From contig NZ_CP136628.1 of NCBI RefSeq assembly GCF_032918005.1, forward strand, positions 124,001-188,000: DNA of 64,000 nt, in the 5' to 3' direction. Positions within the stretch are counted from its first letter, which is position 1, and each line of letters starts with the position of its first letter. A model generated the notes under the pieces. The model saw only the letters and a program-made list of their open reading frames with translations. It was not told where the DNA came from and did not search any database. The translations under genes were made by a program, and so were the position numbers. This document shows, one piece after another, positions 36,118 to 46,385 of this stretch. The DNA comes from Bradyrhizobium sp. NDS-1. GTDB lineage: Bacteria > Pseudomonadota > Alphaproteobacteria > Rhizobiales > Xanthobacteraceae.

Positions 36118-37014
36118 ATGATGACACTCGCCATACATGACCAGCGCCTGACCAAGCCGGGCCCCCAGCACGCCGCGCTGCGCGACTATGATTCGGTACG
36201 CCGGGCGATCGCCTTCATCTCGGAGAACTGGCGCGCGCAGCCGACCATCGAGGCGATGGCGGATGCGGCCGGCGTCACGCCGGATGAGCTGCACCATCTG
36301 TTCCGCCGCTGGGCCTCCATCACGCCGAAGGCCTTCATGCAGGCGCTGACGCTCGATCACGCCAAGGGCTTGCTGCGAGACTCCGCGAGCATTCTCGATG
36401 CCGCGCTCGACTCCGGCCTGTCAGGCCCGGGGCGGCTGCACGATCTCTTCGTCACGCATGAGGCGATGTCGCCGGGCGAATGGAAGAACGGCGGCGCCGG
36501 CCTCACCTTGCGCTATGGCTTCCACCCTTCGCCGTTCGGCACGGCGATCGTGATCGCCACCGATCGCGGCCTGTCGGGCCTTGCCTTCGCGGACCACGGC
36601 GAGGAGAAGGTCGCGCTCGCCGACATGACGCGGCGCTGGCCGAACGCAACTTACGTCGAGGACCACGAGGGCACGGCGCCGCTCGCGGCCCGGATCTTCG
36701 ACACGAAACTCTGGCGGCCGGACCAGCCGTTGCGCGTGGTGATGATCGGCACCGACTTCGAGGTGCGGGTGTGGGAGACGCTGCTGAAAATCCCGATGGG
36801 GCGCGCAGTGTCCTATTCCGACATCGCCTGCAACATCAACAGCCCGAAGGCCTCACGCGCCGTCGGCGCGGCGGTCGGCAAGAACCCGGTCTCTTTTGTC
36901 GTGCCCTGCCACCGCGCACTCGGCAAGAGCGGTACGCTCACCGGCTATCACTGGGGGATCACCCGCAAGCAGGCGATGCTGGGCTGGGAAGCCGGGCAGC
37001 TGGGGGTACAGTAG
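36118..37014 (+). CDS. Ada-like O6-methylguanine-DNA methyltransferase with AraC-type domain
   Basis: This 298-residue DNA repair protein combines an AraC-type helix-turn-helix (about residues 20-110, TIEAMADAAGVTPDELHHLFRRWASITPKAFMQAL) with an OGT domain whose active site is VPCHRALGKSGTLTGYHWG. The loop KASRAVGAAVGKNP is also diagnostic. The N-terminal Zn/Cys phosphotriester domain of full Ada is absent, so it probably removes methyl groups from O6-guanine but cannot act as a classic inducer. The ATG at 36118 gives the expected N-terminus. Confidence 0.92.
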   Translation: MMTLAIHDQRLTKPGPQHAALRDYDSVRRAIAFISENWRAQPTIEAMADAAGVTPDELHHLFRRWASITPKAFMQALTLDHAKGLLRDSASILDAALDSGLSGPGRLHDLFVTHEAMSPGEWKNGGAGLTLRYGFHPSPFGTAIVIATDRGLSGLAFADHGEEKVALADMTRRWPNATYVEDHEGTAPLAARIFDTKLWRPDQPLRVVMIGTDFEVRVWETLLKIPMGRAVSYSDIACNINSPKASRAVGAAVGKNPVSFVVPCHRALGKSGTLTGYHWGITRKQAMLGWEAGQLGVQ

Positions 37015-37051
37015 ATCTCTGCTGGAGATGCAGAACGAAACTAAGCTGCTC

Positions 37052-37495
37052 TCAAGAAATGCCGTGATCGGCCAAACGCGTTCTAGCCGCTTCTACAATC
37101 TCCGGAGAGAATTCGCTTGAATATTTAATAACGAGTGCCTCCGCGGACAGTTCCTTGGCCATTCCAAACTCGACCAACTTCAAGAAGCCTGTCGAAGGCG
37201 TCGGCTTCATTGCCAAATCAGCCAATGTTTGCCTTACGCCAACTCTGTTCAGCTTTTGACGAGTTCTGCTCAGACGCTTTGCTTTACCGCTCTCTTCCGA
37301 CAAAGCTTCTTCTAGGGCCCGCATTACGACTGCAAATTCAGACTCAAGAGGATCGTCGATATTACGGCCCTCGATTCGACAAAGCTGACGGAAAGCCGCT
37401 TGGTAAACATCATCTCGTTTTTGCCGTTTGGCGTTCGCCATCCAATTGCGCAGCTTTTCTTTGTCCCATTCGTTCGACAGGTCAGGAAGTTGCAT
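37052..37495 (-). CDS. Low-G+C hypothetical protein downstream of gpmA
   Basis: I do not recognise a family in this 147-residue product. It is charged and helical (MQLPDLSNEWDKEKLRNWMANAKRQ, KAKRLSRTRQKLNRVGVRQTLADLAM, TGFLKLVEFGMAKELSAEALVI), with no signal or membrane segment. Base composition falls sharply compared with its neighbours: positions 37081-37140 contain only 25 G+C in 60. It starts 8 bp after gpmA and could be co-transcribed. An upstream TTG at 37501 is a second start. The composition suggests foreign origin. Confidence 0.5.
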   Translation of the reverse strand: MQLPDLSNEWDKEKLRNWMANAKRQKRDDVYQAAFRQLCRIEGRNIDDPLESEFAVVMRALEEALSEESGKAKRLSRTRQKLNRVGVRQTLADLAMKPTPSTGFLKLVEFGMAKELSAEALVIKYSSEFSPEIVEAARTRLADHGIS

Positions 37496-37503
37496 GCTCA
37501 ATT

Positions 37504-38127
37504 TTACCCCGCTAGATCCAGCTTCGACGCTACCGTCGAATCCGCATTCAGCCGGTAAATGATCGGCACACCCGTCGCGAGCTCGCGCTTCAGAATGCCT
37601 TCGGGCGATAGCTTTTCCAGCACCATGATCAGCGCGCGCAGCGAATTGCCGTGGGCGGCGACCAGCGTACGCTTGCCGTTGAGCACGCCGGGCAGGATTT
37701 CCTGCACATAGTAGGGCAACGCGCGCGCGAGCGTGTCTTTCAGGCTTTCGCCGCCGGGCGGCGGCACGTCGTAGGAGCGACGCCAGATCAGCACCTGGTC
37801 CTCACCCCATTTCTTGCGGGCATCGTCCTTGTTGAGGCCGGAGAGATCGCCATAGTCGCGCTCGTTCAGCGCGAGGTTCTTCGAAGTCGGCAGGCCGGTC
37901 TGGCCGAGCTCGCTGAGGATGATATCCAGCGTGTGTTGCGCGCGCGTGAGCACGGAGGTGTAGGCGACGTCGAACTGAAGACCCTGTGCCTTCAGCTTGC
38001 GGCCGGCGTCGGTCGCTTCCTTCACGCCGAGCTCGGTGAGATCAGGGTCCTTCCAACCCGTGAACAGGTTCTTCAGATTCCATTCGCTCTGGCCGTGGCG
38101 CACGAGCACGAGAAGACGTTCGCTCAT
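37504..38127 (-). CDS. gpmA: 2,3-bisphosphoglycerate-dependent phosphoglycerate mutase
   Basis: This glycolytic enzyme interconverts 3- and 2-phosphoglycerate. The 207-residue product has the phospho-His motif [24 protein letters not shown], the [43 protein letters not shown] region with the acid catalytic Glu, and the second His in [16 protein letters not shown]. It lies 27 bp downstream of dapB and 8 bp upstream of the low-G+C gene. Confidence 0.95.
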   Translation of the reverse strand: MSERLLVLVRHGQSEWNLKNLFTGWKDPDLTELGVKEATDAGRKLKAQGLQFDVAYTSVLTRAQHTLDIILSELGQTGLPTSKNLALNERDYGDLSGLNKDDARKKWGEDQVLIWRRSYDVPPPGGESLKDTLARALPYYVQEILPGVLNGKRTLVAAHGNSLRALIMVLEKLSPEGILKRELATGVPIIYRLNADSTVASKLDLAG

Positions 38128-38154
38128 TGACTGCTTTCCGTTGCTGATTGTCGA

Positions 38155-38970
38155 CTAGATATCGGCAAGGCCGAGCACGTCGGCCATGGAGTAGTGGCCC
38201 GGCTTCTTGCCATGCGCCCACAGTGCCGCCTTCAGAGCGCCATGGGCGAACAGCATGCGGTCCTCGGCCTGATGTGACAGCGTCAGGCGCTCGAACGGGC
38301 CGAGGAAGGTCACGCTGTGGTCGCCGGCGACGGTCCCGCCGCGCAACGAAGCGAAACCGATATTGCCCGGCCGACGCGCACCGGTGATGCCGTCACGGCC
38401 GCGCTCGGAATGGTCATCGAGGGCGACGCCGCGACCGCTAGCGGCGGCCTGGCCCAGCATCAGCGCGGTGCCCGAGGGCGCGTCGATCTTCATGCGGTGA
38501 TGGGTTTCGACGATCTCGATATCGAAACTCTCGTCGAGCGCCCTGGCGACGCGCTTGACCACGGCGGCGAGCAGATTGACGCCCAGGCTCATATTTCCGG
38601 ATTGCACCACGACGGCACGACTGGTGACACTCTTGATCACGGCGTTGTCGGAGCCCGACAGCCCCGTGGTGCCCACGACATGCACGATACCGCGCTCGGC
38701 CGCGATGGCGACATTGGCGATGGTCGCCGCGGGCACGGTGAAATCGAGGATGCCGTCGGCCTCCTTCGACATCGCCCAGAGATCGCCGGAAAGCGTGATG
38801 CCGTTGGCGGGCAGCCCCGCGAGCACGCCGGCATCCTTGCCGAGCAGCTCGGAGCCCGGCGCCTCCAGCGCGCCGGCCAGCACCGCACCTTTGCTCTCGG
38901 CGATCGCCCGCACCAGCGCGCGCCCCATCCGGCCGCCGGCCCCAGCAACAATCAAGCGCATGTCGGACAT
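38155..38970 (-). CDS. dapB: 4-hydroxy-tetrahydrodipicolinate reductase
   Basis: This is a step of the diaminopimelate/lysine pathway: NAD(P)H reduction of hydroxytetrahydrodipicolinate. The 271-residue product has an N-terminal [16 protein letters not shown] nucleotide site, [19 protein letters not shown], the signature [22 protein letters not shown], and a C-terminal [11 protein letters not shown]. The ATG at 38968-38970 follows a GAGGATC motif. It is the first gene of the dapB-gpmA run. Confidence 0.96.
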   Translation of the reverse strand: MSDMRLIVAGAGGRMGRALVRAIAESKGAVLAGALEAPGSELLGKDAGVLAGLPANGITLSGDLWAMSKEADGILDFTVPAATIANVAIAAERGIVHVVGTTGLSGSDNAVIKSVTSRAVVVQSGNMSLGVNLLAAVVKRVARALDESFDIEIVETHHRMKIDAPSGTALMLGQAAASGRGVALDDHSERGRDGITGARRPGNIGFASLRGGTVAGDHSVTFLGPFERLTLSHQAEDRMLFAHGALKAALWAHGKKPGHYSMADVLGLADI

Positions 38971-39041
38971 GGTATGATCCTCTTCGGAGGCCGTTTTAGC
39001 GGGGGGAGCCAGTTCCGGCAACCGAGGGGATCAGGCAGGCT

Positions 39042-39120
39042 CGCCTGCGGCGGGCCCTCAGGATGAAGTCTCGTGTCGCGGCAAGATATCAGACCTCGTG
39101 GTGAGGGCCGGCCGCAGGCG
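39042..39120. repeat. Long inverted repeat
   Basis: Left arm CGCCTGCGGCGGGCCCTCA (39042-39060) and right arm TGAGGGCCGGCCGCAGGCG (39102-39120) match at 18 of 19 positions across a 41-bp centre. It lies between the DUF1330 and dapB genes, both on the minus strand. No coding capacity is evident. Confidence 0.8.
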
Positions 39121-39153
39121 GGCGTCTCGAGCCATACAGGCCGAGGTCGCGCC

Positions 39154-39465
39154 TCAACCGTCCGACGGCTGCGGGCCGTCATAGCCCTCGATGATGATGA
39201 GGTCGGCGACCGAGTGCGGCTGGCGCACCTTGATGTTGGCCTGGTATTCCGGTGAGTTGTAGCAGGCCATGGCGGTTTCGTAGTCCGGGAATTCGATGAC
39301 GACGTTGCGGGTGCGGCTGGCGCCCTCGACGGTGGTGAACTTGCCGGCGCGCACGACGAAGCGACCGCCCCATTTCTTGAAGATTGGACCGTTGGCGACG
39401 GCATAGGGCTTGTAGCCCTCGTCACTGCTCACATCGACGCGCCCGATCCAGTAGCCTTTTGCCAT
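39154..39465 (-). CDS. DUF1330 protein
   Basis: This small cytoplasmic protein of 103 residues has a dimeric ferredoxin-like (Dabb-type) fold. It shows KGYWIGRVDVSSDEGYKPYAVANGPIF at the start and RNVVIEFPDYETAMACYNSPEYQ in the middle, the DUF1330 hallmarks. The biochemical role is unknown. It lies 100 bp downstream of pyrF, separated by a palindrome. Confidence 0.85.
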   Translation of the reverse strand: MAKGYWIGRVDVSSDEGYKPYAVANGPIFKKWGGRFVVRAGKFTTVEGASRTRNVVIEFPDYETAMACYNSPEYQANIKVRQPHSVADLIIIEGYDGPQPSDG

Positions 39466-39504
39466 TGTACTTCTCCCTGTTGTTGCTTGAGGTGATTTCT
39501 ATTT

Positions 39505-39573
39505 GAGCATGATCTGATCGGAAAACCGCGTCACACTTTGCGCTAACGCGGCCTTCGGGTCCGGATCATGCTC
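39505..39573. repeat. Dispersed palindrome overlapping pyrF stop (family C)
   Basis: GAGCATGATC (39505-39514) and GATCATGCTC (39564-39573) form a perfect 10-bp inverted repeat. The interior carries GGAAAACCGCG and related runs. The right arm overlaps the last codons and TGA stop of pyrF (39566-39568). The arrangement resembles intergenic repeats common in Bradyrhizobium. Confidence 0.7.
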
Positions 39574-40279
39574 CGAGCGCCTGCGCGATCTCGGCCTGGA
39601 TGGCTTCCGCAATCGCCTTCGGGTCGGCGGCTTCGACGATCGGCCGTCCGACGACGAGATAGTCGGCGCCGGCGGCGATCGCGCGGCCCGGCGCCATGAT
39701 GCGCTTCTGATCGCCGGTCGCCGAACCGACCGGCCGGATGCCCGGTGTGACGAGATGCATCTGGTGGCCGACGATCTTGCGCAAGGCTCCAACTTCCTCC
39801 GGCGAGGACACCAGTCCGTCGATGCCAAGCACCTGCGCCTGCTGCGCGCGCGCCTCGACCAGCTCGGAGACGCCGAGCCGATAGCCGGCCGCATGCAGAT
39901 CGTCCTCGTTGTAGGAGGTCAGCACCGTGACCGCGAGAATCCTCAGGCTCGAATTGCCGCGGCCTTCGACCGCGCCCTTCATGGTCTGTGGGTAGGCGTG
40001 CACGGTGAGGAAGGTGGCGCCAAGCCTGGTGATGCTCTCGACGCCTTGCGTCACGGTGTTGCCGATGTCGTGCAGCTTGAGATCGAGAAAGACCTTCTTG
40101 CCCTTGTCGGCGAGCTTGCCGACCAGCGGCAATCCGCCGGCATAAGCGAGCCGGTAACCGATCTTGTAGAAGGTGACGCTGTCGCCGAGACGGTTGATCG
40201 TCGCCTCCGCGGCATCGACGCTGGGAAGATCGAGCGCGACGATCAGGCGGTCCTTGGGAGCGATCTCGGCTGGCGTCAT
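39566..40279 (-). CDS. pyrF: Orotidine-5'-phosphate decarboxylase
   Basis: This is the last step of UMP synthesis. The 237-residue product has [20 protein letters not shown], the catalytic tetrad region [23 protein letters not shown] and the phosphate loop [11 protein letters not shown]. The stop codon and preceding residues fall within palindrome C, suggesting the element inserted at the 3' end. Confidence 0.96.
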   Translation of the reverse strand: MTPAEIAPKDRLIVALDLPSVDAAEATINRLGDSVTFYKIGYRLAYAGGLPLVGKLADKGKKVFLDLKLHDIGNTVTQGVESITRLGATFLTVHAYPQTMKGAVEGRGNSSLRILAVTVLTSYNEDDLHAAGYRLGVSELVEARAQQAQVLGIDGLVSSPEEVGALRKIVGHQMHLVTPGIRPVGSATGDQKRIMAPGRAIAAGADYLVVGRPIVEAADPKAIAEAIQAEIAQALGA

Positions 40280-40285
40280 GTCACC

Positions 40286-40864
40286 TCACATCATGCGTTG
40301 GGAAATATCGATCAACTGCGCGACCAGCTCCTTCAACGCGGCGATGTCGCCCTCGTTCTTGAGCCTGTCCATATCGTCATAGGCCTGATCGGCAAAGGCG
40401 AGCGTGAGCTGGCTGGCTATCACGTTGGCGTGGCACGAGGTCAGGATCAGCCGCAAGGCCTGCAGCGCACGCGCCGCACCGAGCCGGCTCTGCGAGGCGC
40501 CGGCGAGCGCGAAGGCGCGGCTGCGGAACACCTCGCCGCGCGCTTCGTTCAGCTCCTGCACGCGGCTGACCCAGTCGATCGCGTTCTTGAGCAGCGGCGG
40601 CACCGAGGCGTTGTATTCAGGCGTGACGAACAGCACGCCGTGATGCGCGCCGATCATGCGCTTGAGATTGATAGCGTGCTTCGGGATGCCGGATTTGGCC
40701 TGAAGGTCGCCGTCATAGATCGGCAGCGGGAAATCGGCGAGCGATATCCGGGTGACATCGACGCCGGCCCGGACGAATTCATGGGCTATGACCGCAGCCA
40801 GCTTCGCATTGTGCGAACCGGTGCGCAGCGAGCCGGGAATGATCAGGATTTTGGGTGCGGACAT
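40286..40864 (-). CDS. NADPH-dependent FMN reductase-like protein
   Basis: This flavodoxin-like reductase of 192 residues has the FMN phosphate loop ILIIPGSLRTGSHNAKLAAVIA, the TPEYNASVPPLLKNAIDWVSR motif and FALAGASQSRLGAARALQALR. Relatives reduce FMN, quinones or chromate; the substrate here is unknown. The ATG at 40862-40864 was chosen because the product begins properly there. It is 6 bp upstream of pyrF. Confidence 0.87.
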   Translation of the reverse strand: MSAPKILIIPGSLRTGSHNAKLAAVIAHEFVRAGVDVTRISLADFPLPIYDGDLQAKSGIPKHAINLKRMIGAHHGVLFVTPEYNASVPPLLKNAIDWVSRVQELNEARGEVFRSRAFALAGASQSRLGAARALQALRLILTSCHANVIASQLTLAFADQAYDDMDRLKNEGDIAALKELVAQLIDISQRMM

Positions 40865-40921
40865 CCGATCCCATGCGTTCGGCGAAACGAGCCCGCCGTG
40901 CACAATGGGAAGCCGGCGGAA

Positions 40922-41521
40922 TTAGTCCTTGCGATACACCCAGACGCGGGCCGGCGGAAGGTTCATCCAGATCCGTTCCGAAGCCTCTGTGGACACGCCA
41001 GGCAGCGATTTCGGGATCGGCGGCACCACCGCATAGGTGAACTGGACGAACGGCGCCCCGGGCGCGAGCGCCGTGAAGGCGTCGCGGATCAGCCGCAGGC
41101 GCGTCAGCATCGGTTTTGTCACGAGCGGCAGGCCGGAGACGACCGCGGAGGCCGGCGCGCTCAGCACGTTCCAGAGCGTGTCGCGCAGGCGATAGGCATC
41201 GCCCTGCACCACCTTGGCCTGCGGATAGCGGTCGCGCAGCAGCGCGCAGAAACCGGGATTGTATTCGACGAGGACGAGACGCTTCTGATCGACACCGCGC
41301 TCGACCAGGGCCGAGGTGATGGCGCCGGTCCCGGGTCCAAGCTCGACCACAGGCGCATCCGAATCGACATCGACGTAATGGGCCATGGTCCGGGCCAACA
41401 ACTTGCCCGATGGCATCACCGCGCCCATGTGCAGCGGCTTTTCGATCCACGATCTGAGAAAACGCACCTCGTCATCGAGACGAGGCTTCTTCAACGCACG
41501 CGCGGACGATGGCAATGGCAT
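40922..41521 (-). CDS. pmtA: Phospholipid N-methyltransferase PmtA
   Basis: This is a SAM-dependent methyltransferase of 199 residues that converts phosphatidylethanolamine towards phosphatidylcholine, a key Bradyrhizobium membrane lipid. The pre-domain RFLRSWIEKPLHMGAVMPSGKLLARTMA precedes the SAM motif APVVELGPGTGAITSALVERG and LVLVEYNPGFCALLRDRYP. VVSGLPLVTKPMLTRLRLIRDAF and FVQFTYAVVPPIP are typical. It lies after dnaJ on the same strand, a common arrangement. Confidence 0.88.
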   Translation of the reverse strand: MPLPSSARALKKPRLDDEVRFLRSWIEKPLHMGAVMPSGKLLARTMAHYVDVDSDAPVVELGPGTGAITSALVERGVDQKRLVLVEYNPGFCALLRDRYPQAKVVQGDAYRLRDTLWNVLSAPASAVVSGLPLVTKPMLTRLRLIRDAFTALAPGAPFVQFTYAVVPPIPKSLPGVSTEASERIWMNLPPARVWVYRKD

Positions 41522-41609
41522 GTCTGGACCGGACGGGACCGCAAGACCGCGGCGTGTCAGAAAATGGTCATAAAGACGTATAGGCCGAAGGCGGCACGGT
41601 CAAGCCGGG

Positions 41610-42740
41610 TCAACTCGCCCGATTACCGAAGAAATCCTTGACCTTGGCGAAGAACCCCTCGGACTCCGGCTGGGTGTTGCCGCTTGACAGCTTTTCGAAC
41701 TCGGCCAGCAGTTCCTGCTGCTTCTTGGTGAGGTTCTGCGGCGTCTCGACCACGACCTGAACATACATGTCGCCCATCTGGCGCGACCGCAGCACCGGCA
41801 TGCCTTTTGATGCAATGCGGAATCGGCGGTTCGACTGGGTCCCGGCCGGTACCTTCACCTTGGCCTTGCTCTTCTCGATGGTCGGCACCTCGAATTCGCC
41901 GCCCAGGGCGGCCGTCACCATCGAGATCGGCACACGGCAATGCAGATCGGCGCCGTCGCGCTGGAAGAACTGGTGCTGGACCAGCGACAGGAAGATGTAG
42001 AGGTCGCCGGGCGGACCGCCGCGGACCCCCGCCTCACCCTCACCGGCGAGCCTGATCCTTGTGCCGTCCTCGACACCCGGGGGAATGTTGACCGACAGAT
42101 TTCGCTCGCGGGTGACCCGGCCCTGACCCGAGCAGGACGGGCAGGCGTCCTCGATCATCTGGCCGCGTCCCTGGCAGCCGGGACAGGTGCGCTCGAGCGT
42201 GAAGAAGCCCTGCGACTGCCGCACGCGTCCGGCGCCGCCGCAGGTCGAGCAGGTCTTCGGCTTGGTGCCGGCCTTGGCGCCGATGCCCGAACAGGCCTCG
42301 CAGGTGACCGAAACCGGAATCTCGATCTGCGCAGTCTTGCCGCCAAAGGCTTCCTCGAGCGTGATTTCCATGTTGTAGCGCAGGTCGGCGCCGCGCTCGC
42401 GACCGCCGCGGCCGCGCTGCCCGGCCATACCGAACAGATCTTCGAAGATGTCGGAGAAAGAGGATGCGAAGCCCGCGCCGAACCCGGCACCACCGCCGCC
42501 GCCCTGCTCGAAAGCAGCATGACCGTAACGGTCATAGGCGGCGCGCTTGTCCTTGTCCTTGAGGATCTCGTAGGCCTCGTTGATTTCCTTGAATTTGACT
42601 TCGCTGGTCTCATCCCCCGGATTGCGGTCGGGATGGAATTTCATGGCGAGCTTGCGGAACGACGACTTCAGCTTGCCTTCGTCGGCATCGCGTTCGACCT
42701 CGAGGGTCTCGTAGTAGCAGCGCTTGGTGGACGTGGACAT
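41610..42740 (-). CDS. dnaJ: Chaperone protein DnaJ
   Basis: This is a type I Hsp40 co-chaperone of DnaK, 376 residues. The J domain carries HPD ([10 protein letters not shown]), a Gly-rich segment follows (about 75-100), and four CxxCxGxG zinc motifs are present: [32 protein letters not shown]. The C-terminal substrate domain ([20 protein letters not shown]) is complete. It is 245 bp downstream of dnaK with a hairpin between. Confidence 0.97.
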   Translation of the reverse strand: MSTSTKRCYYETLEVERDADEGKLKSSFRKLAMKFHPDRNPGDETSEVKFKEINEAYEILKDKDKRAAYDRYGHAAFEQGGGGGAGFGAGFASSFSDIFEDLFGMAGQRGRGGRERGADLRYNMEITLEEAFGGKTAQIEIPVSVTCEACSGIGAKAGTKPKTCSTCGGAGRVRQSQGFFTLERTCPGCQGRGQMIEDACPSCSGQGRVTRERNLSVNIPPGVEDGTRIRLAGEGEAGVRGGPPGDLYIFLSLVQHQFFQRDGADLHCRVPISMVTAALGGEFEVPTIEKSKAKVKVPAGTQSNRRFRIASKGMPVLRSRQMGDMYVQVVVETPQNLTKKQQELLAEFEKLSSGNTQPESEGFFAKVKDFFGNRAS

Positions 42741-42910
42741 GTCGGACTCGGTCTATCCAATCGCGATTCAAGTCGGAGCGAAACAACGTCGCCACGCGAC
42801 AACATAGGCGGCCTTCCGCCTGGCGGCAGAGGGCTGCATGGCAGCGTTCAGCATAGCGGCGGGAAATTGATTGATCGTAACGGGCGCCCGTCCCGTCGAG
42901 CCCGACACGA

Positions 42911-42937
42911 CGGCCTCCCCCGCAGGGGAGGAGGCCG
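42911..42937 (-). terminator. Hairpin between dnaK and dnaJ
   Basis: CGGCCTCC (42911-42918) and GGAGGCCG (42930-42937) form a perfect 8-bp stem around CCCGCAGGGGA. It may attenuate read-through from dnaK to dnaJ or protect the dnaK message. No T-run follows. Confidence 0.45.
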
Positions 42938-42985
42938 GTAGCGCGTGTGGGGTCCAAGCCGTCCGCATCATCACCCTCTTGGGGT

Positions 42986-44887
<1,902 letters not shown>

Positions 44888-45281
44888 GGTCCCGATATCC
44901 TTCTTTTTGCAGCAGGTTGGCTGGGCCCAGAAGGCACCCAAACCGAAACCCCCTAAGATCAAACATCCGCGATATTGCGATGATTGAGGCTCATATAGGA
45001 GGGGGGGAGGGGCCCGCAAGGACCGAAGTCGGGTTTCTGCCGCGAAAACATTGGGTTTTGGAAGATCATATCCGGGCTTCACCGCCCTTGCGGGTGAGGA
45101 ATTATTAACAGGTTCAAGCCTCGGCAAGCCCCGCTGCCGCGGCCGATCCTCGCCCTGTTACAGCACGCCTAAACCCGGTAAAAGGCGGACCGGCCGGGCA
45201 GCCGCCACGGCTGCTTCGCGCGACAAAGCGGCCCGGTGTCCGACCATCGAACGGCCTCAATGTGAACCAATCAGAGTGCCC
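44888..45281. other. Divergent intergenic region of dnaK and a secreted protein gene
   Basis: The 394-bp gap holds the dnaK Shine-Dalgarno (AAGGATATC just before the start), a C-rich RpoH-like promoter at 44993-45020, and upstream DNA for the plus-strand gene starting at 45282. I see no further gene in it. Confidence 0.55.
44993..45020 (-). promoter_or_regulatory. RpoH (heat-shock sigma)-type promoter for dnaK
   Basis: On the minus strand CTTGCGG (45014-45020) is followed after 14 bp by CCTATAT (44993-44999). The -35 CTTG and -10 CCTATAT with 13-15 bp spacing match the known sigma-32-type consensus. It leaves a leader of about 100 nt before dnaK. Confidence 0.6.
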
Positions 45282-46223
45282 ATGAAGCTGACCCGTCCCC
45301 TCGCCGCGCTCGCCCTCTTCATTACCTCCGCGTTTCCGGCCGTTGCCGCCGACGCCGTGTTTCCGCCCGGCTTGCGCCTGGGCATGGTGCCGTTGGTCGG
45401 CCTCAACACCGCAAAAACCTTTCCGGGCTTCGAGAGCGAGGACGGCGGCGTCAAGGTGCTGATCACCGAGCTGCCGCCGGCGGCCTATGGCGAGGTCGTG
45501 AGCGCCTTCAACTCCAATCCGGCGGGCGCGAATGGCGTCAAGCAGGACAAGGTCGAGACTCCCGCGGGCCTCGCTTATTTCACCACCGAAAGCGGCAAGG
45601 CCGGCGACACCCTGGTGAAGCGCTATTCGATGATCGTGCCGGGCGCCGGCTTCTCGGGTTATGTCGCGGTGCAGATCCCGGAGAATGCGACCAAGATCTA
45701 CACGGATGAAGCGGTGCGGCAGATGTTTGCTACCGCCGTCACCCGCAAGCGGGTCTCGGCCGAGGAGCAGATCGCGCTGATGCCGTTCAAGATCACCGAT
45801 CTCGCCGACTTCAAGGACATCCGCACGCTGGCGCCGGGCTCGAGCATCATCCTGGCCGACGGCGACGAGAGCACCGGCTATGAGACGAAGCCGTTCATGA
45901 TCCTCGGCCTGATCGGCGCCACCCCGCAAGCCGCGGGCGACCGCGCCCGCTTCGCCCAGGAGGCGGCGCTTCAGATCCCCGGCGTGCGCGAATCGCGCGT
46001 CACCATGTCCGAGCCGATCCGCATCAATGGCCAGCAAGGCTTCGAGACCCGGATCGACGGCGTCAGCGGCAAGGACAAAGTCCCGGTGACCGTGGTGCAG
46101 TGGATCCGCTTCTCGAGCGGCGGCGCCTCGCTGCGCATCATCGCCAGCGCCCCGCGGGACCAGTGGCAGCCCGCCTTCACCCGCTTCCGCGCCGTGCGCG
46201 ACGGCATCCAGCCGAAGGGCTGA
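45282..46223 (+). CDS. Secreted hypothetical protein
   Basis: This 313-residue protein is not recognised. The signal peptide is RPLAALALFITSAFPAVAADA. The mature part contains FPPGLRLGMVPLVGLNTAKTFPGFESEDGGVKVLITELPPAAYGEV, then YFTTESGKAGDTLVKRYSMIVPGAGFSGYVAVQIP. A second half has GQQGFETRIDGVSGKDKVPVTVVQWIRFSSGGASLRIIASAP, giving two similar beta-rich halves. It may be a periplasmic binding protein. The ATG at 45282 gives the signal peptide. It stands alone, divergent from dnaK. Confidence 0.6.
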   Translation: MKLTRPLAALALFITSAFPAVAADAVFPPGLRLGMVPLVGLNTAKTFPGFESEDGGVKVLITELPPAAYGEVVSAFNSNPAGANGVKQDKVETPAGLAYFTTESGKAGDTLVKRYSMIVPGAGFSGYVAVQIPENATKIYTDEAVRQMFATAVTRKRVSAEEQIALMPFKITDLADFKDIRTLAPGSSIILADGDESTGYETKPFMILGLIGATPQAAGDRARFAQEAALQIPGVRESRVTMSEPIRINGQQGFETRIDGVSGKDKVPVTVVQWIRFSSGGASLRIIASAPRDQWQPAFTRFRAVRDGIQPKG

Positions 46224-46241
46224 ATCGTTCGGCATACGCGG

Positions 46242-46269
46242 TGTCGTTCCTGCGCACGCAGGGACGACA
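46242..46269. repeat. Short palindrome (family B-like, copy 5)
   Basis: TGTCGTTCC (46242-46250) pairs with GGGACGACA (46261-46269) at 8 of 9 positions. It lies between two co-directional genes and resembles copies 3 and 4. Confidence 0.6.
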
Positions 46270-46385
46270 GTGAGTTTTGGGGCCGGCAGCCCAACCCCTC
46301 ACCAGGACGGCTGCATTTTCGGGCTTCTGTTCGTATACGAACGGAACTAGGCTTCGCTTCCGTTGGATCATCCCAAGGGAGGCGA

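Noticed and set aside
39755..41641. 628-codon open frame on the plus strand
   Set aside because: It crosses pyrF, the FMN reductase and pmtA in antisense, three real genes with conserved motifs.
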